From Aphis gossypii (taxonomy: Eukaryota > Arthropoda > Insecta > Hemiptera > Aphididae), in contig NC_065531.1 in NCBI RefSeq assembly GCF_020184175.1, positions 22,217,213 to 22,281,212 on the forward strand: a stretch of 64,000 bases of DNA, written 5' to 3'. The position numbers and the translations under genes are program-made. Shown here piece by piece: positions 27,301 through 41,475 of the stretch. The notes below the pieces were generated by a model. The model saw nothing but the letters and a program-made list of their open reading frames with translations. It searched no databases and had not been told where the DNA came from. Position 1 is the first letter of the stretch; every line of letters begins with the position of its first letter.

Positions 27301-29155
27301 AAAATTTAAAACGTGAAGCTACCGGCTTTAAAAAATTCTTTAAGCCATAGTTAACTCAAATATTTTACGTTTAAAAAAATGTGTATATTTCTTGTATTTC
27401 TTATTTTAATTTTGTACTGAGATAGGTATAAGAATAACAAGGACATTTATTATAAAATTATATGATAATTTGAGGTATAGCTGCATAAAGCTCTTAAAAT
27501 TTACAGTACTCAATTGATAAGTTATAATATTTGTAAGTATAGTTTTAAGTGCATGGCCTATGTATACCTATGACTAATGAGATTTCGATATTAGTTGGTT
27601 TTTATTGTTTTTAATGTATTATAATACTATGATGTATTAATGTCCGAAAATAACCATTAACAAAAAGCTATACATTTTATTTGTATTAAAATAATTTGCA
27701 TTTGACATCGATTATTTAGTATTAAATAAAAAAATAATGAATATTTAAGATAAGTATACAATATTTTGTTTTTACAGATTTGCAAATATCGCGCTTAAAC
27801 TGTATACAAGCATATATACGTATGTATGATGAAACTAACATTATATTATTATATACTTAATCAAAATTGTCAATAAAAATAATATTTTGTTAAGTATATT
27901 GTTGATAATCGCATGTAATATTATATTGCGTATTACGAAAATCGTTTTAATAATAACTTTTTGTCTAGAAAAACAGGAAAATACAGTGGACTACTACGCG
28001 TATATTAGATACGTAATATAATATCTAACCAGACCAAATATAGTAGTTTATAATGAATTATATATTAAGACAAATGAGTTTACAAACATATTATGATTTG
28101 TATAAAACTTACTTTTATCAAGGCTGAATGTTGATATCACAAGACTCGACGGTTCGGACATTTGACACATTACATTGCAAAGAAAACGTCTGTTATACAA
28201 AAAAAAAAAATGCGACTATATATGTGACAAGCAGAAAAATGTCCACATTTTCAGTTTCTATAGGTACCTATTTACTAGACAGATTTTTCAAATGCATGAC
28301 ATTTAGCATCAAGCAATTTAGCTGTTTGAAAATTAAAATAATCTAGGTAATTATAGCTACTTCACTTCTAAAATACCGTATGTTTAATACATAAATGACC
28401 CTATTATTGTTTTAATAATAAGATAACAATATCTTTAATAATTTTAGATAGAAATCATAATTTATTATATTGCATTAAAATTTCAAATGTTGATTACAAA
28501 TTACAAGTCTTTCTCAGAGAAAACTAAAAATAAAGTGTCATCAACGTTTTTGAGATAAACAAATTTTACAATATAGAAATTTTGTTTTTTAACTTTTAAA
28601 TACTTGACTACAATTAAGTTTTAAAATCCATTTTAGAATAAAAATACTAATTCTACATCGTATTTTTCAATCGATACACAGCTCACATCAACTAGTACCT
28701 TATGTATTTATGTTATCTATATTCTATAAGATGAACCCTATACCTGCTCATGGACATTATAAGGTTTTAACAGTCTTTATGGTAGTATAGTTTTGCATAA
28801 CATCAACATAAAATATTATTTTTATTTCACTTTATTAATTCCTACTTGATTTCGAAAAAAATACGTTAAATGTATAAAAATGCATTAATAAATATTGAAA
28901 CTTTAAACTTTTGAAACTTGTATAAAAATATTTTATGTCTTAATAGGTATATATAAACCATTTTGTTGATTTTACTGGAAAAATACTGTCATTTTTGAAA
29001 AATTACCTGCTTTTTAGATTGATTGTGTTTTGTATAAGTCTACCACCACTCACCAATGTTCGTTTTTTCGAACTTTTGTAAGTACACATTCTGCTCAGAA
29101 AATAAAAATATATATATTACCTATTTACAAACAGCAACGAATCCAACAACGATCA
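24305..29155. other. AT-rich non-coding stretch
   Basis: Nothing supported. Open frames at 26,590-26,799, 26,918-27,166 and 28,128-28,346 are short, AT-driven and lack splice or codon support. Confidence 0.5.
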
Positions 29156-29187
29156 GATCATTCGATCAATGAACGATCATTCGATCA
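29156..29187. repeat. Duplicated GATCATTCGATCA motif
   Basis: A 13-base motif is present nearly twice 19 bases apart (first copy with one flanking change), giving a cluster of ATCATTCGATCA half-palindromes. It could be a duplicated protein-binding site; function unknown. Confidence 0.4.
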
Positions 29188-29403
29188 TTTTATCAATGTT
29201 TTATTTGCCCATATTGCCGATTTTAAAACGTTGAAATCGCACGATAAAATTTTCGATTTGTTACCGTACGCTTTTCTATTCTTGCGGTGTATTTTATGTG
29301 AACAAACATTATAATAACACACAAAAAATATTAAATAGAGTAATATTTCTGACGGTACTACTAACGATAAAACGCCGGATGGCCAGTCAGACGTATAATG
29401 CAT
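29185..29403 (-). CDS. Possible small one-pass membrane protein
   Basis: A 72-residue ATG-initiated ORF with a hydrophobic segment at about residues 10-33 (VLSLVVPSEILLYLIFFVCY) followed by a basic stretch (HKIHRKNRKAYGNK), a positive-inside pattern for a single-pass protein. Codon use is fairly balanced. Family unknown. Chance is a real alternative at this length. Confidence 0.18.
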   Translation of the reverse strand: MHYTSDWPSGVLSLVVPSEILLYLIFFVCYYNVCSHKIHRKNRKAYGNKSKILSCDFNVLKSAIWANKTLIK

Positions 29404-32400
29404 AGAGCAGTGTTTATGCGGTTTATTGTTGTTGCGTCGGAGCTTATTATATATTATTATTATATCGTCTGTCCATCAGCCGTCTGAAATACATTGCTGT
29501 CACTACAAAGACAGTCTGTATTCTTGGACTCGCAATCGTATTATATAATCATTGTTCATACGATTATCACTATTGACCGAAACTCTACTTGTGCATATAA
29601 ATATAAACTACAAGGTTTATGTACACATACATATTATATATACAGTCCCAATAATCTCACTGAGCACATCCTTTGTGAGCGTATACCAATAATAATATAC
29701 ACAAGTCTATAGTCTAATAATCTAATATTCTGTTTGAAGCATAAAGAAGATGGATTATATATAATATTACAATAACGACCGTCATATTATTATTTATCTA
29801 CCCATCCCCTTCACGCGATCACAGTATTTTGTGTATTGATAAACATGCGGGTAAACATAAAATACCGTGAAATAGATAATAGACGATCATTGGATAAGAT
29901 AGGGATCGAATTTTAAAGAAGGTTTAAAGGGATTTTCAGCGACGATTTTTCGTTTTTGCCTAACACAAACGAAACGTATGAATATACTCCGAGTTTCATT
30001 CTGATGCTGTAGGTACCTGTAGAACTAGTAAAGTGAAAGGTAGAAATTCTAAAAAAAAATAGATTTTAATTTATCGTAGTCTTCTTGATGTTCACTTTTC
30101 TACATTTTTATGGTATTTTTATAAATTAAAAAAAAAAATTATGAAAAAAATTGTTATAATTAAATTTTGAGAAAAGTTAAGATTTAAAAATAAAAACTAG
30201 GAAATATCTATATTCCACGTAGAAGTGTAGGCTTTATGATTTTCACTAGATTAATCGGTATGTTTCAATGAAAAATTGAAAACCTATCAAAATTCCCGTG
30301 TATTTTATGTAAAAACAGAAAATCACCACTTCTATTTCATAATTCTGGCTCGTCAGATATTTTATGGTCATTTATAAAGCTTTTAAATAGTAGGGGAACG
30401 TAAGGTAAAATGGAATAAAAATCAATAATAATTATTATTATTTAGGTATACAATAACTCTCTTAAAGTCTCAACTAAAGTTGAAATTAATTTTTTAATTT
30501 TTTAGTCTTTTAAGATTTTCAAAGAAAAAATAAATAATAATAATAGGTAATTGAAAAAATACAGTTATCAGTATTGAAATAAAAAAAGTACTTTAGATTA
30601 TATAGATCTTGTATCCGGAGAATTTGTGAGCGTAGCGAGCAGGAGGTGAATCCTTCTATAGTAATGTCATAATATTATTATTATAGTAATTTAAATATTT
30701 TACTTTAGTTGTTTTCGAAATACTATGTTGTTAGTCCCAAATATAATGAACAACTGTTAAAAGGTCCATAATAGTATAATTCTGATTTTAACATTTTTAT
30801 TTTTCAATTATAATCTATTTACGAATATTTTATAATATTTATAGCATGCTTTATTCTTTATATCTGTTTTTAACTTTTTTTTTTAACCATTTTAACTTCT
30901 AGGTCAAAATTGAATTCATCCGATTTTTATTTACGAGATAAAACTAAGCGCTAATGTGCTGTTATTGCCTATTACGTTGATCTTATAGCTATAGAAGCCT
31001 TTTTCGTTATCTCTTCTCGACACTACCAGCAATAACTAATAAGTTTAACGAACACCTCGAGTTTTGACTTATTTCTGGTTGCTGTATAGTGTATATATTA
31101 TAATCTTATTCGTGTTTGCCAACCTATTTGCACATAATTTAATGTGAACATTTGATTATACGCGTCGACTGGCGCGCGATCCATAAATCGTCGTGAATCG
31201 CCAGACGTCAACTAGGTACAATCGTACAGGTACCTACATAATATGGAGTTAAATCTAATGAAAATGGATATCAACGAACGCGGTTGTTTGCACTAACCTT
31301 AGAATAACACATAATGGCAAATGATTCTAAATACTAAAATCTTCTATTTGTTATATATAGATATTATGCGGATGTCGTGGCATATTTTGTCGTCGATTTG
31401 AACAATATCTTTCCAGTCTGGAATTACGGATTAAAAGTTTTCTTTTGCTCACAGTCGTTGGCATTCGCCTGCTTACGAATTTCTATGTTATATTATGTTT
31501 AAAATAACATCAGTCGTCTAAAATTCTCAAACAACGCCTTTCTATGAGAGTGAGCGCTTATTATTTTAGGTACCTATATACTTTATGTATTTTACGTATT
31601 CCTTTGAAATGATAAGCATAATACATATATATAGTCTTAAAATTATACACTATAATTTTTGGTATATATTTTTCTAGTTCCGTGTTCTGCAAAGTTCAGC
31701 TGAATAAATTTGATGTACAGTTTTGTAGAGATAATATTTGAATACATTCAAAAATATCGATCTTTAAAAATTTAGAACCGAAATTTGGGCAGGTTACATA
31801 GATACTATAATAAGCGTATATTATGTTCAAATATAACGGGTTTCAAAATATATTTCAATTATCAATACATAAATATCCATATCTATTATACCTACACTAA
31901 TATTTTTCAGTATTCTGTTTTTTAATACTGTATTTAAATGAGTTTAATTATTGATAGGTATTTAATGTTTGTTTTTCGTACACGTTTACGACTTAATTTA
32001 TCATATGTCCAATCTGAGAATAATAAATTAAGAAAAATATATTGATCGACTTAAATACTTGTGCAAAGTAACTTAATTATATGAAACGCATTTCAAATTA
32101 GTTACAAAAAATATATTTTTTATTTATTCAACAATGTTGGTAAAATAATTAATTTTTTGTCATTAATTATGAATTTATGAGTTAAGTACCTATATACATA
32201 AACTTATAATTTATAAAAAATTGAAAAATATATTATGAAAATCAGAAAATGTATTAGCATTGTTCGTAAATTTAAAATAAAATGTCAGTTACCTACATAC
32301 GAGTAGTATACTAAAAAAATTCATATTATATTTATACTGCACGTAGTTACACATTATAAAAATGCTAATAGTTATTATTTTATTATTACGTCTTATTTTC

Positions 32401-32618
32401 AAAATATTTATATATCACCGATTTTGAACAACTATATTATATAGTTATACGAATATTCAATATATATTTTATAGTAACTTTATAAACTTTAAAATTAATT
32501 TAAACAAATATATTTTTAAAATTAAATTAGTATTAGGATACTGTTAGGTACTTTTGTTTTTTATATGAATAAATAGCCAAATACGTATATAAATCATATA
32601 TAGGTAGCTACTAGTAAT
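29404..32618. other. Intergenic or intronic DNA with small GC patches
   Basis: Mostly non-coding. GC/CpG patches at about 29,400-29,530, 31,160-31,225 (ACGCGTCGACTGGCGCGCG) and 31,375-31,485 stand out but have no open frames of note. They may be regulatory or unrecognised UTR pieces. Confidence 0.35.
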
Positions 32619-32672
32619 ATGTCGGCTGTCAAGGACTTATGCCAAAGGTTGGTTGTCCGGGATAGATGGCAG
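32619..32672 (+). CDS. Weak candidate first coding exon (18 codons)
   Basis: ATG TCG GCT GTC ... opens 18 well-balanced codons (MSAVKDLCQRLVVRDRWQ) ending exactly at CAG then GTAAAT, a fair donor in phase 0. The stretch is less AT-rich than its neighbours. The downstream continuation of the frame becomes AT-driven. If real it is a first exon of a plus-strand gene, perhaps the one ending at 61.6 kb. Very short, so low confidence. Confidence 0.15.
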
Positions 32673-35600
32673 GTAAATATTGTGCTCACCAATCACCATC
32701 ATAGTAGAGCTTTATCAATTGCCCCGTGTAGCATTACCCACCAATATATTCCTGTTAATGTTTTTCAGGCAATTCGTAAAATTCGTATTATTTATTTTAG
32801 TTTAAAAAAATAAAATAAAATTATATTCCAAAGCTGAAATATTGATCATTAAAAATGGAATCTAAATCTTCTTTTCTGCCTGAAAAATATTGAAAAATAG
32901 TAGGTAGATAAATAAAAATCAAGGAAGTTACTCTGTTGTATAGTAGATTTCGAATACTGCAGGCAACGCCATTGAGTAGATCACTGTAATGAATATTTTA
33001 AACTTGAATTGAATGATAAATCATTACACACGTTAAACGGTTCTTTAGTAGAGATGATGTTTTATAGCTCTATTTCCGAGGATATTAATTTTTTTATCTA
33101 TTTATTACTATAGAATAATATAATATGCTGAAAATTTCTCTAAAATATAATTGCGCATAACTATCATAATATTATATAATTTATATGAATAACTGTTATA
33201 AACGTATAAGTAAATATAATAGCAACGTACATTACGGTAAAATTAGATTCGTATAGTATAAATAATTTAAACTAAAATTAGTTTAAATATTTTCAAAATT
33301 AAACTTTGTATAAATTGAATATTAAATAACACAATATGTAGCAATAAATTTAAGTCCCTAAAATTAATATTTTTAAATTACAAAATAATAATTAATATGA
33401 TTACTTTTTGTTTAATTATTCATTTTCATAATAATTAGAACTTTAAACGCTTATAAAAATATTTTACACATCTATTCTTGATACTTTAAATAGTTTTAAG
33501 TACAACTTATCAGAAACACTGTATTCAATTTTTGATCTTTTTGACAGTGAATTAAATTGTTATCCTCAATAAACCTATATTAAAAATTAAAGACAATTTA
33601 AAATGTCTATTAAACATTTTAAGTATCTATATTATAACATTTTGAACTATAACAAATTAAAAAAATCAATTTACCATTATTTTTTTTTAGTTTTTTAGTT
33701 TTTACACTGATTGTTAAGAATAGTACCCACAGTAGAATTGACCCTAAAAGAATAAACTATAAAATTTGCTACTAAAAACTACCCTTAATATTGAAGATTG
33801 GGCCGTATTTTTTTGATATAAAAAGTATCATCATAATATAATCGTCCAAAAAAAAAAAAAAAAAAACGCAGGTAAGTGAGAAACACTTAACTACACTTAT
33901 AAAGGTGTCAAGTGCGTCATTGTTACATGTGTGTTAAATTTGAATTCAATGATGTGTAGGAAAAATGAATCTAAACAGAGATGATCTGTACAGACTTTCA
34001 GCTTATAACACTAAGTATATTTCTTAATATGTTTTTTAGTATAGCTATATTAAAGTAATTTATTTTATTTTAGTATTAAGTTTAGTTGAATCTGTTCAGA
34101 ATATACAATAAAATTCACAATCACATTATCATTGCTAAATCAATATATTCTTCGACTCGCTCAGAATTTAAAAACAAATCAGATTAGAAATACATATACT
34201 TAAAATTAGGCAATAGAATTCAACTTTTTTTTTCTATCGTCGTTATTTTCATAATTTTGAAATAAAAAGAGTAATTGGTAAATTTGTATAAAAGATCTAC
34301 GCTGACAGACAAATACGTATATGAAAAATGAAAGCTTGCCAATTTCGTATAAAACCAAACATTATCATTTACTAATCTATATTCTATAATATTACTTTGT
34401 GACAAACACCATTAACATTGTTTAGGATTTATTTTCTGTGGTGATTTGGGATTGTAAAACGTCATTCGAATACACCGAATCCTTTATAGCATCATCTGTT
34501 TAGGTCATCGCGTAAAAGAAGAAATACCTAGAGATTTGTGCATTATCCCATTATCCAAAGTTACTTGTTTGCGATTGTGATCATCATGTTTTTATATTCG
34601 TTACAATAAAGCTATTTAAATATCATCCAGAATGACATTTTAATTTAACGTACCTCTTCTGAGTTAATTGAAGGTAAAATATAAGTATTATAGAAAAATG
34701 AATAGGTAGTGATGCGTTATTAATTGACAATGCACAAGTCTATGTATTTACATTGCACATTTGTAAATAACTGTCATAACTACATGAATGAATAGTTTAT
34801 ATTTTAATTAAAATTTAGATTGTTTTCTATATAGGTACGTCGATTTTTTTAACTTCAAACAATTACAGTTACCATTTGATCATCGTTTAAATACCAATGT
34901 AAATCCTAATTTTCAATAAATTAAGAGAAAATATGATAATATATTAATGTATATTTTAATATGAAGATTGTTGATAATAATGTTATAGTCTTCTAAAATA
35001 TATAAATTTGCCTAACATTTTACTAATTAGGTATATGTATGTTGTATATTCTATTAAAAAATATAGATAACGATATATTGAAACATTTTAATAATTTGTT
35101 TTATATTATTATTGTTTTATATTTATAAAATTATATTTTTACATGTATTAAATAAATGAAAAATATATATATATTTATTTAAAACAATAATATATACCAA
35201 TATCATTAAAAATAATGAAAATAATTTTAAAAAAAAATTGTTTAAAAAAAGCTTAACAATATACAAATGTATATTGTAAATTTAAATATATTTCCTATTT
35301 AAGTACGCATCTAGTTTTTTTTAACCTTTGTACTTATGTGGGTATTATACGATATTTATTTATTTACCTTTATTGTGTTGAATAATTACAGTTATAAGTA
35401 ATAATTATGTATACAAATATAATACATTGTTATAATAATATATTTATTATATTATGATTCTTCAGTAAAATTTAAAAATAAAAACTTATCTTATTTTTAA
35501 AAGAAGTAAATTGTTTGTATTTAACTTATTAAAAAAAACGTGTAATGATCATGGTATTATCGGGCAAGATAAAACTTCATTAAACAAAAGTAATAAATAA

Positions 35601-35935
35601 TATATTTATAAAAAATATACTCCAACCGTTAATATTAACGTTATTGTATTTTCTCTTAATTTGTCTATAAATGTTTAACGTGTTATAATTTAATAATAAC
35701 ATAAAACAAATTATTAAATGCATACATGTTACATAGAAATTGAAATAATTTTTTATTTTATTTTATTACCTACCTATATTGCGTGTTTAATTCAGGTTTG
35801 AATTAGGTAAAATATTTAACATTTTTAAAGTGTATGGGAAAAATTTTGAAGTATGCGAGATAGTTTTGAATATTAAAATTAAATTAAGTAGCATATAATA
35901 CTTACAAATTGTTCACAATGTTCGTCTATTATGAC
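32673..35935. other. AT-rich non-coding stretch
   Basis: No gene supported. Contains a poly(A) run near 33,848-33,866 and AT-rich microsatellite-like tracts around 35,100-35,240. Confidence 0.5.
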
Positions 35936-36109
35936 TTCGGTTAAAGGTTGGCCGTAAGCTCGCGGGGCCGAAGTCGAGAACGCACTGTCCGTTACGCGAC
36001 TTGAAACGCCGATTCCGCACCACAAAAAGACAGAAGCGCAAGCGTTCACTATACATGCTATGCAAAAGCAAATTTACGAGCGAGGATTACTATACAGACG
36101 ACGAATGCG
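35936..36109. CDS. GC-rich exon candidate, strand ambiguous
   Basis: A 170-bp GC- and CpG-rich block bounded by perfect GTAAGT donors on both strands. Plus-strand reading: 58 open codons, Lys/Arg-rich in the middle then acidic (SEDYYTDDEC), ending at TGC then GTAAGT in phase 0; a possible acceptor is TTAAAG at 35,946. Minus-strand reading: about 56 open codons, hydrophobic start then SAPRAYGQPLTEVIIDEHC, ending TTT then GTAAGT at 35,909. Both look protein-like, so only one is probably real. The plus reading would fit a gene whose last exons are at 61 kb (also phase 0), with the LTR element in the intron. No family is recognised. Confidence 0.4.
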
Positions 36110-36115
36110 TAAGTA

Positions 36116-39100
36116 CACGGTAAAATATCAGTCATAAATATATTTTAGTTATAAGAGGCTCACAGTTTTCCGATATAGAATTCGATCGATGATCGTGATA
36201 CACAAACAAAATATATATTATACATTATTATTATCGAGTTTCAAATAGGTACCTAAGTATGTATTATTATAGTTTTCTATAATAACTTTTGTATATTATT
36301 ATTTAATATATTTGAATAGTAGGATTTAAATCAGTGTATGAGATAGGTAACATATTAAATAATATATAAGTAGGTACATAGGTATGAACATGAAATAATT
36401 ACTATTAAGTAATAAAAGTGTATTAAAATAACTACAAATATTTAAGAGTAATATGTGCATTTAAAATTTTAAAAAAAGTTTTTTTAAAGGATATTATAAG
36501 ATTTTTTACTAGTCTAAATGGTGATATCGTTTTAAAAAATCAATATTTTTTTTTTACGACATGTTTATAAATTTCAATTATGGTATTCTATACAACATGA
36601 AAAATATAATGAATAGATTATTAAACTGAAATTAAAAATATAATAACTACTTACTTATTTTTTTTAAAAAAATATTAAAATTTACATGAATTCTAAATAA
36701 AAAGTCGTTATCTAATTAAAAAAAAGGAAGAGGCCGTGGAATTTCCATCTCTAAGAATATTTTAAAATATTAATTACTAATTACTAATTTACATAAACGA
36801 TTTACAAAAGATAACACATGGTAAGTTAAGACATACTAAATAAATTGGTCTTTGGAGAATCAAATTGTCTCGTGTTTATTTAAAGTCAGTTATTCACTTA
36901 TTTGAGTCATTAGGAATTAAAAATAAAAACAATATTGTGTCCTACATGGCCATATTTTTTAAATAACATAACTCATACGGTTTGATTAATTAGAAAATAC
37001 TATAATAATAACTAAAAATATGTCTTAAATAATTAATAATTAAAATGTTTTAAACCTATTGTTTCAAGTTCGACAAATATTACACTCTGATGTCTGAAGT
37101 GGATTTATAATATCACAATAGGAAACATTCTTATTTAATACCTAGTAACGAGGTATTAATTAATTAAATATATTTTTCGAGGGACAGATAATTATTTTGT
37201 TATGAAACGTTTCTTTTTAAAATATATAACTTACTTTTTAATCATTCTTTACATTCTATTATAGCTAACATTTAACAGTTATTTCTTATATACATAAAAA
37301 CAATAAATCGTTAAATAAGAATTTCATAGTTGAATTAATATTGTATAAGGAAAGTGTGAACATTGTTTAAGGAATTTGATGATTCGATTTCAATTTAATT
37401 ATTAGCAATCGTTATATTTTAGTTTAGCAATCTGTAACGTTCGGTACCTAGTGGAGTCAAACAATACTAGTGATAATACGGTAGTTGTATGATGCATTAT
37501 TAAAATAAAACAGTTTAGCAATATTCCGCGAATGCCGTCATATTATTTTTCTTTCAATCATCCTTTGCCGTAGTCACCTACAAAATACTTATTTTTATCA
37601 TTATAATTTTTAAAATTAAGAAACCTCCCAAAGTTCTAACCCAAAAATACGTCATTGCATTACTTTATTACTTCATAAGTATTATTTTTTGTGTTGACCT
37701 TTTAAAGATTAATATCTTGATATATTTTATTGCGCATACGTCAAAATTCGTTTTTACGGAAAAAATTAATTATTTGATATACACCTAGGATGAAAATATT
37801 ATGTTATTTTGTAATCCAGCGATAAATAAAGAACAGTACAAAAAATACTGTAAAAAGTAATTTATATTTTTATCCATATGCGAGTTGTAGTTCTTTTTTT
37901 ATTTATTTATTTTTTTTTTTTTTGACAAAAAAAGTAAAATGATAAATTCTTTTAAATTCTCAGTGAAGCAATGTATTATTATTATTTTTTTTTTATGTTT
38001 GGACACTGATTAAATAAATTACTCTTATTTTTTACATTTTGTTTAATTTTAGCATATTGTGAAATTTGTTTAGTTTTAAGAAAATTATTCAAGTGATGGG
38101 ATAACGGTTAATACTAATTTTGTTATCTTTAGTCACTTACATTTATGTATTTGTTATAAATAATATATTAAAACATATAAAGCTGATGTGTATTATAAAT
38201 TTAGGTACTTTAAGTTTTAGTGTTATTTAACTTTTCTTTAAAATATTTTAAAATATTCAAATACTATAATTTTTTAAGTACGAGTACCGTCTATATTCTA
38301 TTTTATAATAAAATACGTTATAATAAGACGTATTTTGACCTTTCCTCTCCCATTATAAATTTTTCAACACTGTTCATAGTCATCATGATTTAAATTATCT
38401 TTTTCTGTGTTTCCAAATAATTTGAATATGCACTATTAATAGTACTATACATTAGCTTAATGTTTATTATGAAGATTCGGGTTGTGACCAAGAATATGTG
38501 AGGCTTATGTGCACCACTTGCTGGAATAGTATGAATATATTAATCTATGGTATGTACCAATCAAAATGTCAATCAATTCAATAATTTAACAATTATTCAT
38601 AGGTGTAGGTACCTAGGATTAAAGTTTGACCAACTAAAATCAATTAGTTCAAGTATAGAATGTTATTATTGATAGTGTAAAATCATTTCACGTTTATTAT
38701 ATAGTTGCATATTATATTGAGACTAATATAAGAATTTTGTGTATTTAAGCTAAAAATAATAATAAAAAGTTTATAGCTGTAAAAATAATTTTTAGTTTCA
38801 TAAGTGTACCAAATCATATCTAACATTTAATCATTGAGATTTTAACAAAGAACTCAAATTCGTATAAAATATTAAAACTAATACATTTTGATAATGACAT
38901 TGTTTACTTTTTCTTTTAACATGACCAATATACACTTTAAATTCAATGTTAAGATATTAAAAGAAATACAAAATAAATAAATAAATATAAATTAAAAGAA
39001 TACTTAAGTAAATTTAATTAGGGAAAAGACGATTCTCAACGCTTATCAAAAATAGATTTTATCATAGTTCCTAGTAATTCAGTGAACTCTAACACTAGAA

Positions 39101-40181
39101 TGTTTACACTAATCCATAGGCAGATTAAACATATTGGTTTGAAATGGTGGCGTGGCATGGTCTACACAATGGTGTATCAAATAACTAAGAAATATACACT
39201 AAATATCTTTCTTTTATGAACCTAATTCATTTACAGCGTAAATAGCTTACTTATGCGAAAAAGCGGTTCGTTATATTCTGTTATATTTACAGTTTTAATA
39301 ACAAAAGTAAATCGTTAAAATAGTTAAAAGTTTATCTTAAATATTTTAACGGGTAACTTAATTTAAAGTAATATTTAACAAATGTCTTTTGTTAAAATAA
39401 ATTTATTAAAATATATCTCAATATCAAAAATTGTTAGTAAGTTTTTCCATAAGTTTCCATGGAAAATACCTAACTCAGAAAGTTCAAACCTAATCTCTAA
39501 TAAAACACGAATATAATAATAATTAATTTACTATCCTTTAATAATATGACTCATTTCTATGAGTTATTAAGCAATTCTTATATACTTTATATTATTTATA
39601 TCAAACTTGTACCTAGGTATCCAAAAAAAAGTATTTGATTACTTTTGTTAAAATTTTTAAAATACAATCTAATCATTTTAATAAAGTTTCAATGCTTAAT
39701 ATTACTTGTAAGTTATCATATATTATTATAATGAATAGTTTCTACAGTTACAATCACTTTTACAAATCATATTTTTCTATGGTTTGATAAAATGATAAAT
39801 CATTACCTTTTTTTACGACGGTTATGTAATTCTCTAGTACGCTATTAAATACAACTTGAATAATGTACCTATCTACATCAACCTAAATTTATAATATAAG
39901 CACGTATATAAACTATAAAGTAAATAAATAGTACAAATTAATATAAATTTTATTTTTTTATTTTATCAAAAATTACTAAAATAATGAACGACTTCTTGGT
40001 TCAGAATTATTTTCCTGTAAATAATTATTTAATAATTGAATTAAATTAAATTAAATATATTATTTTATAATGATCTATTCAATATTTCAATGACAAAATA
40101 CACTTGAAAACTTACAATACACATTAGTGAGAGTTTCCCTATTTTTTTTTTTTTACATTTAATACATTTGAGTTCATATAA
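36116..40181. other. AT-rich non-coding stretch left of the LTR element
   Basis: Nothing supported on either strand. Very AT-rich, with runs of T and A; no conserved coding pattern seen. Confidence 0.55.
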
Positions 40182-40185
40182 CGGT
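40182..40185. repeat. Target site duplication CGGT, left copy
   Basis: CGGT directly precedes the left LTR (which begins TGACAC); the same four bases follow the right LTR at 48,474-48,477. A 4-bp duplication is usual for Ty3/gypsy integrases. Confidence 0.85.
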
Positions 40186-41424
40186 TGACACAGTGCAATG
40201 ATATTCAATGACTTGTCATATTGAAATATTAAAAACTCCAATTTTTGGTATCACATAAATTTATTGACAATATTAATATATATAATGAAATAACTATAAA
40301 AATGGGATGATATATAATTTGTTCTAAAACCGCGGGGCTAGCTTGAGCAAGCGAGCCGCAACGGGTGATGTCAGGGCCTTTAGAGGCGCGACATATAGAG
40401 CATAACTAATATTTAAATTACACAATATGACTTGGAAAACGGGTTATACACACTTTTCCACGGTCTTATGCAAGTCGTGTACAGTTATGCGTTTCTACAG
40501 TGAAACCTGAGTAGGCTCACTATAGTGGGATTGAACTGATGATTCTAAAAAGAACCGTTTTTCATCAGTCGCGATGGTGTAGATCGACTGTGCGTGCAAA
40601 ACCGCGTGTAAGAGCCGCTGGTATTGCACGCCAAGTGAAAGGTTTATTATATTCGTCGACGGCCGCCTCAACACTCAAACGTAACTGGTAGACTTATCGC
40701 CGTGTTCGTCGGTTGCCGCCTCGTTTCACGAGTGTCTTCGCTGCTTAGTCCGGAACGTAACTGGTAGATTCGTTGGTTGCCGCCTCGTTTCACGAGTGTC
40801 TTCGCTGCTTAGTCCGGAACGTAACTGGTAGATTCGTTGGTTGCCGCCTCGTTTCACGAGTGTCTTCGCTGCTTAGTCCGGAACGTAACTGGTAGATTTG
40901 TTGGTTGCCGCCTCGTTTCACGAGTGTCTTCGCTGCTTATTCCGGAACGTAACTGGTAGATTCGTTGGTTGCCGCCTCGTTTCACGAGTGTCTTCGCTGC
41001 TTAGTCCGGAACGTAACTGGTAGAAATCAGTATTATGTTCGTCGTTCGTCGTTGTGTTGACTTATATGTTGACGATGGTGATAATGACTGAATACTAATT
41101 TGTCTTGAAAAGTGCCCGGTATATATACTGTGATCCGTACCGACTAGTAAACCACCAGTATGCCGCCGTGCGTGTTTGTGCTTACTGTCGGTACGGATTT
41201 CCTCATTATGGAGTCAATTTTGAACTTATAGATCTGTATGGGGTGTTGTTATTTTCTTCACTGTGTCCCCTATCCATCGCCGTACTTGGTGAGACTCTGT
41301 GATGAATCTAAAGGGTTTAAATTCACCGCTAAGTCTCTCAGATGGTATTGTTTTTATGTATGCTGTGTTGTGATTGGTGGTCCTGAAAAGGACCTTTTTA
41401 TATGGTGACGGCTACACCGTTACA
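40186..41424 (-). repeat. 3' LTR of the retrotransposon
   Basis: 1,239 bp, TGACAC...GTTACA on the plus strand (TGTAAC...TGTCA in element sense). It contains five 64-bp tandem units and a 12-bp inverted repeat (41,133-41,144 with 41,187-41,198). A minus-strand AATAAA at 40,265-40,260, about 75 bases from the LTR end, is the likely polyadenylation signal. It differs from the 5' LTR mainly by small indels near 40,420, 40,575, the tandem repeats and 41,035-41,055. Confidence 0.93.
40711..41024 (-). repeat. Five 64-bp tandem repeats in the 3' LTR
   Basis: Units start at 40,711, 40,775, 40,839, 40,903 and 40,967 with an exact 64-bp period; the core reads GGTTGCCGCCTCGTTTCACG. Copy 4 shares a G-to-T change (CTTATTCC) with copy 4 of the other LTR, showing that the array predates this insertion. 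Confidence 0.93.
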
Positions 41425-41437
41425 ACTCCCCCCCAGA
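41425..41437 (-). other. Polypurine tract
   Basis: Element-sense CTGGGGGGGAG then T immediately precedes the 3' LTR (TGTAAC). A G-rich purine run here is the standard plus-strand DNA primer for LTR elements. It lies 38 bases past the end of the third ORF. Confidence 0.8.
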
Positions 41438-41475
41438 TGTGTCACCGGGTGAATTGAATGAACCGATGACGGATC

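Noticed and set aside
41105..41302. 65-codon plus-strand frame in each LTR (also 48,154-48,351)
   Set aside because: Starts with TTG, lies antisense within the LTR, and is duplicated only because the LTR is; no support as a gene.
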